From an uncultured Bacilli bacterium (GTDB taxonomy: Bacteria; Bacillota_I; Bacilli_A; RF39; UBA660): a stretch of DNA of 64,000 bases. This document shows positions 33,110 to 42,041 of the stretch, piece after piece. Below the pieces are notes generated by a model. The model saw nothing but the letters and a program-made list of their open reading frames with translations, searched no databases and had not been told where the DNA came from. How positions within the stretch are numbered: the first letter of the stretch is position 1; each line of letters starts with the position of its first letter. A program made the translations under genes and the position numbers. The DNA is taken from contig CAKOHR010000001.1 in assembly GCA_934085825.1 (NCBI GenBank), positions 248,001 through 312,000 of the forward strand, written 5' to 3'.

Positions 33110-33275
33110 GTACTTGAAAGAGTATAACATGAAAATGTTAATCGCTTACCGGTGGCGCGAGCAATAAGTTATCCGGTGTGAGTATGTTAATCGCTTACTG
33201 GTGGTGCGAGCAATAAGTTATCCAGTATGAAAATGTAAAACTTGATAGAAAATTATTGAGCTTTTTATTTTGTAT
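33110..33275 (+). ncRNA. Second, toxin-less pseudoknot RNA
   Basis: Two 43-nt units (33134-33176, 33183-33225) with the same 49-nt period as cptI but different sequence. Unit A pairs ACCGG with CCGGT and unit B pairs ACTGG with CCAGT: a compensatory change that supports the pseudoknot. The leading sequence TACTTGAAAGAGTATAACATG parallels that of cptI. A bulged hairpin at 33237-33265 with TTTTTATTTTG serves as terminator. No toxin follows; the next gene is a dead ATPase. It may be an orphan antitoxin or an anti-addiction copy. Confidence 0.8.
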
Positions 33276-33338
33276 TTTTAACAAATAAACGTTTGTTTTT
33301 GATGTGCTGATATGTTATTATATTAATAGGTGGTTATA

Positions 33339-34155
33339 ATGGTTTATTTAAAGAAATTTAGTTTAGTTAGTGAAATACTGAAAATAAAATTTTATGTGGT
33401 GAAAATAGAACATATTTTCATACCCAATATCTATTTAGAATATTTCCAAAAAAAGAATTTAAAGATATTAAATTTAGTGATGTAACTATTTTTATGGTGG
33501 TAATGGTTCGGTTAAATCAACTATTTTAAATATAATTGCTAATAAACTTAATTGTGATGGTTCTTTTGGGGTACACGGAGAAATGATGATAAAGTATTTA
33601 GAACGTTGCAAATTTGAAACATCTATGGAATATTTTGAAGAAGATAAAATAATAAGAAGTGATGATGTATTTGATTATATATCCAATATAAGAAGAATAA
33701 ATAGTCTAGGATTTAGTCAAAGAGAAAAGTTATTTAGGGAATACTTTGATAATAAAAATAAAACAATTGATGCTAAAAGAAAAAGTGCATCAAATTATGT
33801 TAGAAATAGAGTGATTGATAAAGATGTGAAATAGCAATCTAATGGAGAATCTGCCCTTATGTATTTTGTGTCAGAGATAAAAGAGAATATTTTATATTTA
33901 CTTGATGAACATGAAAATAGTATGCCTGTGGCGATGCAACTTAAACTTACTAAGTTTTTAGAAGAATCTGCAAGATTCTTTAATTGTCAATTCATTATTG
34001 CTACTCATTCACCATTTTTACTTGGTATGACAAATGCTTTAATATACGATTTGGATAGTATTCCTGTTACAACTAAAAACTTCTGAAAGCTTGAAAATAC
34101 GAAACTATATTATGACTTTTTTAAACAAAATTCAGCAAAATTTGAGCAAAAATAA
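33339..34155 (+). pseudogene. Inactivated AAA-type ATPase
   Basis: Remains of an ABC/SMC-like ATPase (ATP-binding protein of the AAA_23 kind). The N-terminal piece starts at ATG 33339 with MVYLKKFSLVSE. Walker A is changed (GGNGSVKST instead of GSGKST) and the frame shifts near 33380-33500. The signature part (NGESALMYF) follows a TAG at 33832-33834. Walker B is YLLDEHENS, then IIATHSPFLL. A TGA at 34084-34086 stands where relatives have Trp, before the tail KLENTKLYYDFF. At least three independent lesions make it a clear pseudogene. Confidence 0.8.
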
Positions 34156-34379
34156 TATTTCACATTTCTATCACATTTTTTTCACATTCAATTGTTAGTA
34201 TAAGTTGTAGAGGTTTTCGGGAAAGACATTTTGTTTATTAATCATTAACTCTTTTACAAACCTTTCTATAATATAAATTATAGTCTTATAGTTCCTACAA
34301 TATTAAGTATTAAAGTTTTCTTTTAAAAATATAAACAAATATGATACTGTTGTTGAGTACCTTAAGAAAATCTCTACAG

Positions 34380-34402
34380 GGATGCTGTTTGGCATCCTTT
34401 TT
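34380..34402 (+). terminator. Terminator in the gap before ireB
   Basis: Stem GGATGC / GCATCC with a 6-nt loop, followed by TTTTT. In the rest of 34156-34405 I see no gene, only AT-rich sequence with CACATTT repeats near 34160-34195. Confidence 0.75.
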
Positions 34403-34405
34403 ATG

Positions 34406-34434
34406 TTGCAATTTTTTGTAAATTTTGATAAAAT
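34406..34434 (+). promoter_or_regulatory. Promoter of the ireB operon
   Basis: TTGCAA (34406-34411), a 17-bp spacer and TAAAAT (34429-34434), 36 bp before ireB. Confidence 0.7.
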
Positions 34435-34469
34435 TATTGTGAGTTAATTATATAAGTGGGTGATATTTA

Positions 34470-34715
34470 ATGGATAACAATACAACAATATTCAATGTTA
34501 AAGAATTAAGGCAAGAACTTATACTTATGACTATTAATGAAGTCATTGATGCTATGGAATTTAAAGGATATAATGCAACTAATCAATTAGTTGGATATCT
34601 TACAACTGGTGATTTAAAATATATTACAACTTTTAATCATTCAAGAAGTAAATTATCTAAATTTGATAGAAGTGAAGTATTAATGGCAATTATTAATGCT
34701 TATTTAGGTCGATAA
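34470..34715 (+). CDS. ireB: IreB family regulatory phosphoprotein
   Basis: An 81-residue protein of the UPF0297/IreB family with TTIFNVKELRQELI at the start, DAMEFKGYNATNQLVGYLTTGDLKYIT in the middle and EVLMAIINAYLGR at the end. In enterococci IreB is phosphorylated by the PASTA kinase IreK and affects cell-wall stress resistance. The order ireB-ruvX-DUF1292-mltG is standard in Bacilli. It overlaps ruvX by one base. Confidence 0.92.
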   Translation: MDNNTTIFNVKELRQELILMTINEVIDAMEFKGYNATNQLVGYLTTGDLKYITTFNHSRSKLSKFDRSEVLMAIINAYLGR

Positions 34716-35137
34716 TGAGATATATTGGTTTAGATTTAGGAACTACAACTTGTGGTGTAGCCATAACTGATAAAACAAATACGTTAGTTAGTCCACTTAA
34801 ACTTATAAAATTTGCTCGTGAAGATTATGAGGCTGCTTTGAAAGAAGTGCTCGTTATTATAAAAGAAAAAAATGTTGATGTAGTTGTACTTGGACTTCCT
34901 AAGAATATGGATAATACCATGGGTTTTGCTGCTGATAGAAGTTTGAATTTTAAAAAAATGCTAGAAGAAAATAATGTAAAAGTAGAACTTCAAGATGAAA
35001 GATTAACATCTGTTGAAGCTATAAATATTATGAAAAATAATGGACTTAAACAAATAAATAAAAAGGGTAAAACAGATATAATATCAGCTACACTTATATT
35101 AGAAAGTTACTTGAAGAAGGTAAGTTATGGTAAATAA
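34715..35137 (+). CDS. ruvX: YqgF/RuvX putative Holliday-junction resolvase
   Basis: A 140-residue RNase H-fold protein with catalytic Asp in IGLDLGTTTCGVAITD, the VVLGLPKNMD strand and the later acidic QDERLTSVEA and DIISATLILESYL. It is thought to process Holliday junctions or the 5' end of 16S pre-rRNA. It is coupled to ireB (TAATG) and overlaps the DUF1292 gene by 11 bp. Confidence 0.92.
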   Translation: MRYIGLDLGTTTCGVAITDKTNTLVSPLKLIKFAREDYEAALKEVLVIIKEKNVDVVVLGLPKNMDNTMGFAADRSLNFKKMLEENNVKVELQDERLTSVEAINIMKNNGLKQINKKGKTDIISATLILESYLKKVSYGK

Positions 35138-35393
35138 ATTAATTATTGATAATAAAGAAAAAGATACTTTTAAAGTAATTATGAAAGTGTCTACAGAAAA
35201 TGGAGAATATGTTATTTATACTAAGGATGAAGTAAATAATATTGGGGACATTATTTGTTATGTGGGAAAATATGAATTTGAAGAAGGAATGCAAAGAATA
35301 CTTCCAATAGAAAATATGGATACGTTAGAAAATTTAGATGAAATATTTAGACAAATAATAATGCTATTAAATAAAAGGGAGAGTAGTGACTAG
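35127..35393 (+). CDS. DUF1292 protein
   Basis: An 88-residue acidic protein of the DUF1292/YrzB type: KDTFKVIMKVSTENGEYVIYT, YVGKYEFEEG, ENLDEIFRQI. Found between ruvX and mltG across Bacilli; function unknown. It ends with TAG one base before the mltG ATG. Confidence 0.8.
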   Translation: MVNKLIIDNKEKDTFKVIMKVSTENGEYVIYTKDEVNNIGDIICYVGKYEFEEGMQRILPIENMDTLENLDEIFRQIIMLLNKRESSD

Positions 35394-36452
35394 ATGAGAA
35401 AGAAAAGAAGAAAAAAAATCAAAGTGATACTAAGAATAGTTCTTGGTGTGATTATACTAGCAATAATAATATTTATGATATTACTTGGACCTGTTAGTAA
35501 AAGTGGTGACACGGTGGAATTTAGTGTAAAAAAAGGCGAAGGCAAAGAAAAAATAGTAGAAAATTTGAAGAGTGCAAATTTAATTAAGAGTAAGTATGTA
35601 ACGTTTGCATATATTATTTTTTCAGGAAAGAAAAACTTACAAGCTGGTAATTATGAACTATCAAGAAATATGTCTGTTAAAGATATAATTACTAGTTTAA
35701 ATAATGGAGATGCAATTAAAGTAAAAAAAGATGAAGTGAAAATTACTTTTAAAGAAGGAGATACTTTAAAAAACTTTGTTAAAAATGTTTGTGATAGTAC
35801 AGGAATGAATTTTGATGAAGCAATCAAAAAATTAGCTGATTTAGACTTTTTAAAAAGCTTAATTGCAGATTATTGGTTTTTGACTGAAGATATACTTGAT
35901 GAAAATATTTATTATCCTTTGGAAGGATATTTATATCCAGAAACTTATAATTTTTATAAAGAAGCTAATATTGAACAAGTGATGCGAAAAGTACTTAATG
36001 TTACAAATGAAAAGTTAGAACCTTTAAGAAGTGAAATAGAAACGAGTGGTTATACGGTTCATGAACTTTTAACTATTGCTAGTATTGCGGAAAAAGAAGC
36101 AATTTCTAATGACGATAGAGCAATGGTTACTCAAGTTATTTATAAAAGATTAGGACTTAATATGTCCCTTGGTATGGATGTAACTAGTTATTATGGTGTT
36201 CAAAAGGATATGAAAGAAACAATAACGCAACTTGACTTAAATGATAAAAACCCTTATAATACTAGGGTTACTACATTTATTGGACTTCCTGTTGGACCAA
36301 TTTGTAATCCATCTATAGGAAGTATAAATGCTGCATTAAAACCAGCAGAGACAAATTATTTGTATTTTGTAGCTGATGTCTTAACTGGCAAAGTATATTT
36401 TGCAGAAACTGCTGAAGAATTTAATGCTTTAGTACAAAAATATATAAAGTAA
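35394..36452 (+). CDS. mltG: Endolytic murein transglycosylase MltG
   Basis: Cuts nascent peptidoglycan and so limits strand length. The protein has 352 residues with a Lys/Arg-rich cytoplasmic start, one membrane helix (residues 12-32), and a LysM-like domain (KKGEGKEKIVENLKSANLI). The YceG catalytic domain has the active Glu in LTIASIAEKEA, and DLNDKNPYNTR and GLPVGPICNPS complete the motif set. It ends the ireB operon or leads into the trmR operon 13 bp later. Confidence 0.94.
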   Translation: MRKKRRKKIKVILRIVLGVIILAIIIFMILLGPVSKSGDTVEFSVKKGEGKEKIVENLKSANLIKSKYVTFAYIIFSGKKNLQAGNYELSRNMSVKDIITSLNNGDAIKVKKDEVKITFKEGDTLKNFVKNVCDSTGMNFDEAIKKLADLDFLKSLIADYWFLTEDILDENIYYPLEGYLYPETYNFYKEANIEQVMRKVLNVTNEKLEPLRSEIETSGYTVHELLTIASIAEKEAISNDDRAMVTQVIYKRLGLNMSLGMDVTSYYGVQKDMKETITQLDLNDKNPYNTRVTTFIGLPVGPICNPSIGSINAALKPAETNYLYFVADVLTGKVYFAETAEEFNALVQKYIK

Positions 36453-36465
36453 AGGTGAATGAAAA

Positions 36466-37059
36466 TTGAAAGAACAAATATTAGAAATGGAAAAGTATGC
36501 CGGAGAGCATAATGTACCTATTATCGAAAAAAAATCTATTGCATTTATAATGAAATATATTAAAGAAAAGAATATAAAAAACGTTTTAGAAATTGGAAGT
36601 GCAATTGGTTATTCTGCTATTTTGATGGCTTCTGCTAATCAAGAAACTACAGTTACAACAATTGAAAGAGATGAAGCTAGATATATGGAATGCCTTAAAA
36701 ATGTTAAAAAATGTGGAATGGATAAGAAGATTAACGTTGTGTATCAAGATGCGTTAGAATTAAATTTGTCTGAAGATTTAAGATACGACTTAATATTTAT
36801 CGATGCAGCAAAAGGACAATATACAAGATTTTTTGAAAAATATAAAAATTTTTTAAATCCAAATGGTGCTATTATAACTGATAATATTAAGTTTCATGGC
36901 TATGTTGGTGAATCTAATAAATTAGATAAAGGTAACTTAAAAAGTTTAGTGGAAAAAATAGAAAAATATATTGAATTTTTAAAGACAAATACTGAGTTTG
37001 ATACTGAGTTTTATGACATTGGTGATGGACTTTCAGTAAGTACTTGGAAACATGAATAA
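36466..37059 (+). CDS. trmR: tRNA 5-hydroxyuridine methyltransferase TrmR (YrrM)
   Basis: A SAM-dependent O-methyltransferase of 197 residues. The SAM loop is LEIGSAIGYSAI, acidic residues follow in TIERDEARY, and the metal/active-site region is DLIFIDAAKGQY and ITDNIKFHG. It starts at TTG 36466 after AAAGGTGAA. The next two genes are the U32-family hydroxylation proteins, the same trio as yrrM-yrrN-yrrO of B. subtilis, which makes 5-methoxyuridine at tRNA position 34. Confidence 0.88.
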   Translation: MKEQILEMEKYAGEHNVPIIEKKSIAFIMKYIKEKNIKNVLEIGSAIGYSAILMASANQETTVTTIERDEARYMECLKNVKKCGMDKKINVVYQDALELNLSEDLRYDLIFIDAAKGQYTRFFEKYKNFLNPNGAIITDNIKFHGYVGESNKLDKGNLKSLVEKIEKYIEFLKTNTEFDTEFYDIGDGLSVSTWKHE

Positions 37060-37813
37060 ACTTGTTACAGTTACAAATAAAGATTATATAAGTAAATTAA
37101 AAAAAGAGGATGTAACACTTGTTTATCCTCTTAGATTTTTTTCCACTGGTTATGAAGAATATTTTGATATAGAGAATATAGATGATTTTGTTTTAATAAA
37201 TAGAATGCTTACTGATAGTGATCTAGATAAACTAGAGGTAATACTTAAAAATAGTCATGTAAAAGGAATTATGTTTGATGATTTAGGGTTATTAGATGTA
37301 ATAAAGGATTTAGATGTAACTAAGATACTTTTACTTGATCATATTGCTAATAATAGTAAATCTCTAAATTATTATTTAGAATATGTAGATAGTGTAGTGG
37401 TATCTAGTGATTTAAGTAAAGAAGAAATTGAGTTGGTTGTTAAAAATGCTAATAAAAAAGTAGTTGTTTTTGCTTTTGGACTTAAAACCCTTATGTATTC
37501 TAGAAGAAACTTGGTTACTAATTATGAAAAACATTATAATATAGATGAAAATAATATATTAGATGCAAATATTAATAATAAATATTTTAAATTTATTGAG
37601 AGTAAAGAAGGTACTAAAGTGTATGCTTATCCATATTATAATGCTTTAGAATTACTTGATTTAGATAATGTTTTATATTTTTGGTATGATCCAATTCTTT
37701 TAGATATTGATAATATTATAAATGTTCTTCATGGCGATATAAGTGATGTAGAAACAAGTTCTATATTTTTAGATAAAAAGACTGTATATAAAGTAGGTGA
37801 TTTAGATGCCTGA
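37052..37813 (+). CDS. trhP1: U32-family-like protein TrhP1 (YrrN), tRNA hydroxylation
   Basis: A 253-residue protein with weak U32-like layout and no conserved Cys cluster: VTLVYPLRFFSTGY, GIMFDDLGLLDVI, VVSSDLSKEEIELVV, FAFGLKTLMYSRRNL. Its place between trmR and the intact U32 gene, with 8-bp overlaps on both sides, identifies it as the divergent partner needed with YrrO for 5-hydroxyuridine formation from prephenate. The assignment rests mainly on gene order. Confidence 0.75.
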   Translation: MNKLVTVTNKDYISKLKKEDVTLVYPLRFFSTGYEEYFDIENIDDFVLINRMLTDSDLDKLEVILKNSHVKGIMFDDLGLLDVIKDLDVTKILLLDHIANNSKSLNYYLEYVDSVVVSSDLSKEEIELVVKNANKKVVVFAFGLKTLMYSRRNLVTNYEKHYNIDENNILDANINNKYFKFIESKEGTKVYAYPYYNALELLDLDNVLYFWYDPILLDIDNIINVLHGDISDVETSSIFLDKKTVYKVGDLDA

Positions 37814-38981
37814 GCTACTTGCACCCGCTGGGGATTTTGAAAAGATGAAGTTTGCTTTTCTTTATGGTGCTGATGCTATTTATTGTGGTGGTCAAAATTT
37901 TAGTTTGAGAGCAAATGCTAAGAACTTTAGTTTAGAAGAGTTAAAAGAAGCTGCAGAATATGCCCATAGTTTAAATAAGAGAATATATGTTACTGTTAAT
38001 ATTGTATTTCATGATGATGATTTAGAGGGCCTAGAAGATTATTTAAGATACTTAGACAATATTCATGTTGATGGCATTATTGCAAGTGATATTACTGTTA
38101 TTAAGGCTTGTCAAGAGCTAAAGTTAGGTTTGAGTGTTTGTTTATCTACGCAAGCAAGTACTTTAAATAGTAGAGCTGTTAAATTTTGGCAAAAACTCGG
38201 AGTTACACGTGTGGTTCTTGCTCGTGAAGCATCTCGTGAAGATTTAATTAATATTGCTAAGACAGGTGTTGAAATTGAAACGTTTATTCATGGAGCTATG
38301 TGTACTTCTTTTAGTGGTAAATGTGTTTTATCAAATTATATGACTAATAGAGATTCCAATCGTGGTGGCTGTGCTCAAGTATGCCGCTGGGAATTTAGTA
38401 CTGATAATGAAAATAATTTGACAATTATGCCTAAGGATTTAAATATGGTACCCTTTATTAAAAAACAAATAGATTTAGGTGTTGCTTCCTTTAAAATTGA
38501 AGGGAGAATGCGTTCGATTTATTATGTGTCAACAGTTTTACTTGCTTACAGAAGAATGATAGATGCAGCTTTAAATGGAACTCTTACACTTGAAAAAGAA
38601 AATTATTATTTGAAAGTATTAAATAGATGTGCCAATAGAGAGTCTACACCTCAGTTTTTTGATAAATTACCTGGTGAAGATGAACAATATTGGAATGGAA
38701 GAGCGGAAGTTTCTAATCAAGATTTTTTAGGACTTGTTTTAGATTATGATAAGGATGCCAAAATGGTTACTTTAGAAGTTAGAAATTACTTTGAAAACGG
38801 TTATGATGTAGAGTTTTTTGGACCAAATCATGAAACATTTAGTTATAAAGTTAATAGAATATATGATGAAAATGATAAAGAGATAAATGTTTGTAATCAT
38901 CCTAAAAGCATTATTAAACTACCGATTGATAAACAGTTAGAAAAAAATGATATGATGAGACTTAAAACGATTGACAAATAA
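37806..38981 (+). CDS. trhP2: U32-family protein TrhP2 (YrrO), tRNA hydroxylation
   Basis: The protein has 391 residues with the U32 signature: PELLAPAGDFEKMKFAFLYGADAIYCGG reduced to its start, ETFIHGAMCTSFSGKCVLSN, then GGCAQVCRWEF, which holds the conserved Cys used for an iron-sulfur cluster. The C-terminal beta domain (GLVLDYDKDAKMVTLEV) is also present. It forms 5-hydroxyuridine at U34 of several tRNAs in an O2-independent pathway. The adjacent methyltransferase completes the modification. Confidence 0.9.
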   Translation: MPELLAPAGDFEKMKFAFLYGADAIYCGGQNFSLRANAKNFSLEELKEAAEYAHSLNKRIYVTVNIVFHDDDLEGLEDYLRYLDNIHVDGIIASDITVIKACQELKLGLSVCLSTQASTLNSRAVKFWQKLGVTRVVLAREASREDLINIAKTGVEIETFIHGAMCTSFSGKCVLSNYMTNRDSNRGGCAQVCRWEFSTDNENNLTIMPKDLNMVPFIKKQIDLGVASFKIEGRMRSIYYVSTVLLAYRRMIDAALNGTLTLEKENYYLKVLNRCANRESTPQFFDKLPGEDEQYWNGRAEVSNQDFLGLVLDYDKDAKMVTLEVRNYFENGYDVEFFGPNHETFSYKVNRIYDENDKEINVCNHPKSIIKLPIDKQLEKNDMMRLKTIDK

Positions 38982-38999
38982 AATATTTTATAGTATGAT
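38971..38999 (+). promoter_or_regulatory. Promoter of greA
   Basis: TTGACA (38971-38976), 17 bp, TATGAT (38994-38999). The -35 box lies inside the last codons of trhP2. Confidence 0.75.
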
Positions 39000-39040
39000 T
39001 ATGAACTGTAAATTGTAATTAAAAAGGAGAATAAAAAAAT

Positions 39041-39508
39041 ATGAAAAAAGAAAATACATTCATTATGACTGCAGAAGGTTTCTTGGAAGCTGAAAACGAA
39101 TTAAATGATCTTAAAAATGTTCGTCGTCCAGAAGTAATTAAGGCTTTAAAAGAAGCTAGAGCACTAGGGGACTTATCAGAAAATGCTGACTATGATGCGG
39201 CTAGAAATGAACAAGCTATAATTGAAGCTAAAATTCAAGAACTTGAATATAAACTAGAACATGCTGAAATTATTGATAATAAAGGTAAGAATGAAGTTAG
39301 TTTAGGTTCATCAGTTACTATAAGTTATGATGATGGTGAAAAAGAAGAATACAAAATAGTTGGTTCTATGGAAGCTGATCCGTTTGATAATAAAATATCA
39401 AATGAATCACCACTTGGAATAGCTCTTCTTAGACATAAAGTTGGCGATAATGTTGAAGTTGCTAGTCCAAACGGTGGATATACAATAAAAATTGAAAAAA
39501 TAGCTTAA
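39041..39508 (+). CDS. greA: Transcription elongation factor GreA
   Basis: Rescues backtracked RNA polymerase by stimulating transcript cleavage. The protein has 155 residues. The N-terminal coiled coil has the acidic tip GDLSENADYDAARNEQA (the catalytic Asp/Glu pair), and the C-terminal FKBP-like domain has SPLGIALLRHKVGD. AAAAGGAG precedes ATG 39041. Single-gene transcript with its own promoter and terminator. Confidence 0.96.
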   Translation: MKKENTFIMTAEGFLEAENELNDLKNVRRPEVIKALKEARALGDLSENADYDAARNEQAIIEAKIQELEYKLEHAEIIDNKGKNEVSLGSSVTISYDDGEKEEYKIVGSMEADPFDNKISNESPLGIALLRHKVGDNVEVASPNGGYTIKIEKIA

Positions 39509-39533
39509 ATTCTAAGGAATTAAGCTTATTTTC
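39499..39533 (+). terminator. Terminator of greA
   Basis: Stem AGCTTAAATTC / GAATTAAGCT with one bulged base, loop TAAG, then TATTTTC. It includes the greA stop codon. Confidence 0.65.
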
Positions 39534-39562
39534 TTGTAAAATAAAAGAAGTTATATTATAAT
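39534..39562 (+). promoter_or_regulatory. Promoter of tig
   Basis: TTGTAA (39534-39539), 17 bp, perfect TATAAT (39557-39562), 25 bp before the tig start. Confidence 0.75.
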
Positions 39563-39587
39563 AAGATAGTTAAGGAAGGAAGTATTT

Positions 39588-40832
39588 ATGAAAAACGTAC
39601 ATGAAGTTGAAATTAAACTAGAAAATGAATGGGTAAGCTCTTTAGATGCTGTATTCAAAAAGAAAAACAAAGAAGTTAAAATTGATGGTTTTAGAAAAGG
39701 AATGGCAAGTAAAGAAATTTATTTAAAACATTTTGGCATTGAATCATTATATGCTGATGCTATTGATGCTTGTATAAGTGTTGCTTATAAAAAAGCTTTA
39801 GATGCTGAAAAATTAATACCAGTTATTGAACCTCAAGTTGATGTTACTGGAATTAGTGATACAAATGTTATTTTTAAATTTACAATTATTACTAAACCAG
39901 AAGTTACTCTAGGAGATTACAAAAACTTAAAAGTTAAAAAAGAAGATGCTAAAGTAACTGATGAAGAAGTTGAACATGAAATTGAACATATGAGAAGTCA
40001 TATGGCTGATGTTGTTGTTAAAGAAAATGGCACAGTTGTTGAAGGAGACACAGCAGTTATTAGCTTTACTGGTGTTGTTGATGGTAAAGAAGTTGAAGGT
40101 GCTAAGGGAGAAAATTATCCTTTAGAAATTGGAAGTCATTCATTTATTCCAGGTTTTGAAGAAGGCGTAGTAGGTATGAAGGCTGGAGAAACTAAAGAAT
40201 TAAATCTTAAGTTTCCAGAAAACTATGTTGAAGAATTAAAAGGTAAAGATGTTACATTTACTGTTACTGTAAATGAAGTTAAAACTAGAGTTTTACCTGA
40301 AATTAATAAAGATTTCTTTGAAGATCTTGGATATGAAGATGTTAAAGATGAAGCTGGATTAAAGGCTAAAGTTAAAGAAGAATTAGTTCATGAAAAAGAA
40401 CATAAATTAGAAGATGAATTTATGGATAAAGTTCTTGAAGCTGCAGCTAAAAATATGAAAATTGAAATTAATCCTGAAATTGTAGATGAAGAAGTTCATA
40501 GAATGATTGATCAATATGCTCAACAATTAAAAATGCAAGGTATGGATTTTAATGAATTTATGAAAATAACTGGTACTAAAGAAGAAGATTTACATAAACA
40601 AATGGAACCAGAAGCTGAAAAACGTGTTAAATATCGTTTTATGTTAGAAGCTATTGCAGAAAAAGAAGATTTAAAATTCACTAAAGAAGAAGTTGAAGCT
40701 AGAGCTGATGAAATTGCTGCATCCTATGGTGTAGATAAAGCTGAACTTTTGAAAGCTTATGGTTCAATGGATGTTATTGAATATGATATGAAAATGCATA
40801 AAGCATTAGAAATATTAAAAGAAAATAACTAA
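39588..40832 (+). CDS. tig: Trigger factor (ribosome-bound chaperone)
   Basis: The protein has 414 residues in the normal three-part layout. The ribosome-binding domain has the signature GFRKGMASKEIYLKHFG (relatives: GFRxGKxP). The PPIase domain at ~145-235 contains GDTAVISFTGVVDGKEVEGA and FIPGFEEGVVGMKAGE. The C-terminal helical domain begins at ~250. It folds nascent proteins at the tunnel exit. GGAAGG precedes the start. Confidence 0.96.
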   Translation: MKNVHEVEIKLENEWVSSLDAVFKKKNKEVKIDGFRKGMASKEIYLKHFGIESLYADAIDACISVAYKKALDAEKLIPVIEPQVDVTGISDTNVIFKFTIITKPEVTLGDYKNLKVKKEDAKVTDEEVEHEIEHMRSHMADVVVKENGTVVEGDTAVISFTGVVDGKEVEGAKGENYPLEIGSHSFIPGFEEGVVGMKAGETKELNLKFPENYVEELKGKDVTFTVTVNEVKTRVLPEINKDFFEDLGYEDVKDEAGLKAKVKEELVHEKEHKLEDEFMDKVLEAAAKNMKIEINPEIVDEEVHRMIDQYAQQLKMQGMDFNEFMKITGTKEEDLHKQMEPEAEKRVKYRFMLEAIAEKEDLKFTKEEVEARADEIAASYGVDKAELLKAYGSMDVIEYDMKMHKALEILKENN

Positions 40833-40856
40833 GGTCTTGAAAAAGATCTTTTTTCT
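40831..40856 (+). terminator. Terminator of tig
   Basis: Stem AAGGTCTT / AAGATCTT (one G-U), loop GAAA, then TTTT. Confidence 0.75.
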
Positions 40857-41053
40857 TTGTATAAAACTAAATATATTTAACATTTTTGAAATTTTATGTC
40901 GGCATAAATATAGCTAAAAATAAGAACTATGTTTAAAAATGTGCTCGTAATGCTTGCTTTTATTGTACTACCTATGATATATTTTCTTTATAGGAAATAA
41001 TTCAATTGTTGAGTGTCTGCCAAATCTTATTAATAGAGAGGAGGCTTGATACA

Positions 41054-41146
41054 ATGAAGAATAAGACCTTTATTTTGAGAGTACTTGACTTTATTTGTAC
41101 CATTTTATTCCTAGTTATTATCTTAATAGCTATAATAAAAAAATGA
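41054..41146 (+). CDS. Hydrophobic 30-residue toxin-like peptide, copy 1
   Basis: The peptide MKNKTFILRVLDFIC...KK has a basic N terminus, about 20 hydrophobic residues (TILFLVIILIAII) and a Lys-Lys end: a single membrane-spanning peptide of the size and style of type I toxins (Fst, TxpA, BsrG). GAGAGGAGG is 9 bp before ATG. The stop codon lies in the left arm of the antisense terminator. It is not homologous by eye to any named toxin, and toxicity is inferred from architecture only. Confidence 0.7.
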   Translation: MKNKTFILRVLDFICTILFLVIILIAIIKK

Positions 41147-41246
41147 CACTTAGTCAATAGACTAAATGTCTGAAACTTTTATAAGGCAGACATTCAACGT
41201 GCTAAATTGAATGTTTCCTATTTTAATTTATGCAAATTCCTTTGCT
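41136..41246 (-). ncRNA. Antisense RNA of module 1
   Basis: Promoter on the minus strand: TTGACA (41281-41276), a 17-bp spacer, TATTAT (41258-41253). The transcript would begin near 41246 with a hairpin GCAAA-GGAA-TTTGC and end at stem GACATTTAGTC / GACTAAGTGTC followed by ATTTTTTT (41170-41136). It is complementary to the 3' UTR of the toxin mRNA and ends exactly at the toxin stop codon. Confidence 0.8.
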
Positions 41247-41492
41247 ATATACATAATAGCATGACTATTTATTTTTGTCAAACATTACGAATTGTTATTT
41301 TTTAAAATTTTTATCAATATAAATGTAGCTGAAAATATCTGTAAAACTAATTAAATGTAACAAAAAAATAAAACTAAAATATGTTTATAATGCTTGCTTT
41401 ATTGTACTACCTATGATATATTTTATTTATAGGAAATAATTCAATTGTTGAGTGTCTGCCAAATCTTATTAATAGAGAGGAGGCTTGATGCA

Positions 41493-41585
41493 ATGAAGAA
41501 TAAGACCTTTATTTTAAGAGTACTTGACTTTATTTGTAGCATTTTATTCCTAGTTATTATCTTAATAGCTATAATAAAAAAATGA
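41493..41585 (+). CDS. Hydrophobic 30-residue toxin-like peptide, copy 2
   Basis: Same as copy 1 except Ser for Thr at position 16. It has the same AGAGAGGAGG binding site and the same antisense arrangement. The terminator hairpin behind it is longer than in copy 1 (41584-41628, outer arms GACACTTAG / CTAAATGTC). Confidence 0.7.
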   Translation: MKNKTFILRVLDFICSILFLVIILIAIIKK

Positions 41586-41702
41586 CACTTAGCTCTATGA
41601 ACTTTTATGGTTCAATAGACTAAATGTCTAACCACTATACGGTAGGCATTCAACGTGCAAAATTGAATGTTTCCTATTTTAATTTATGCAAATTCCTTTG
41701 CT
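41574..41702 (-). ncRNA. Antisense RNA of module 2
   Basis: Minus-strand promoter TTGACA (41737-41732), 17 bp, TATTAT (41714-41709). It ends at the extended hairpin 41628-41584 followed by a T run on the minus strand. Confidence 0.8.
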
Positions 41703-41948
41703 ATATACATAATAGCATGACTATTTATTTTTGTCAAACATTACGAATTGTTATTTTTTAAAATTTTTATCAATATAAATGTAGCTGAAAATATCTGTAA
41801 AACTAATTAAATGTAACAAAAAAATAAAACTAAAATATGTTTATAATGCTTGCTTTATTGTACTACCTATGATATATTTTATTTATAGGAAATAATTCAA
41901 TTGTTGAGTGTCTGCCAAATCTTATTAATAGAGAGGAGGCTTGATACA

Positions 41949-42041
41949 ATGAAGAATAAGACCTTTATTTTAAGAGTACTTGTCTTTATTTGTAGCATTT
42001 TATTCCTAGTTATTATCTTAATAACTATAATAAAAAAATGA
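41949..42041 (+). CDS. Hydrophobic 30-residue toxin-like peptide, copy 3
   Basis: Differs from copy 2 by Val for Asp at position 12 and Thr for Ala at 26, so the charge before the membrane segment is lost. The Asp12 change may affect activity. Binding site, antisense promoter and terminator are intact. Confidence 0.7.
   Translation: MKNKTFILRVLVFICSILFLVIILITIIKK

Noticed and set aside
32230..33225. CRISPR array
   Set aside because: The repeat units are only paired, 44 nt long with almost no spacer (5-6 nt), form pseudoknots and are followed by terminators and a ToxN-like toxin. No cas gene is present.
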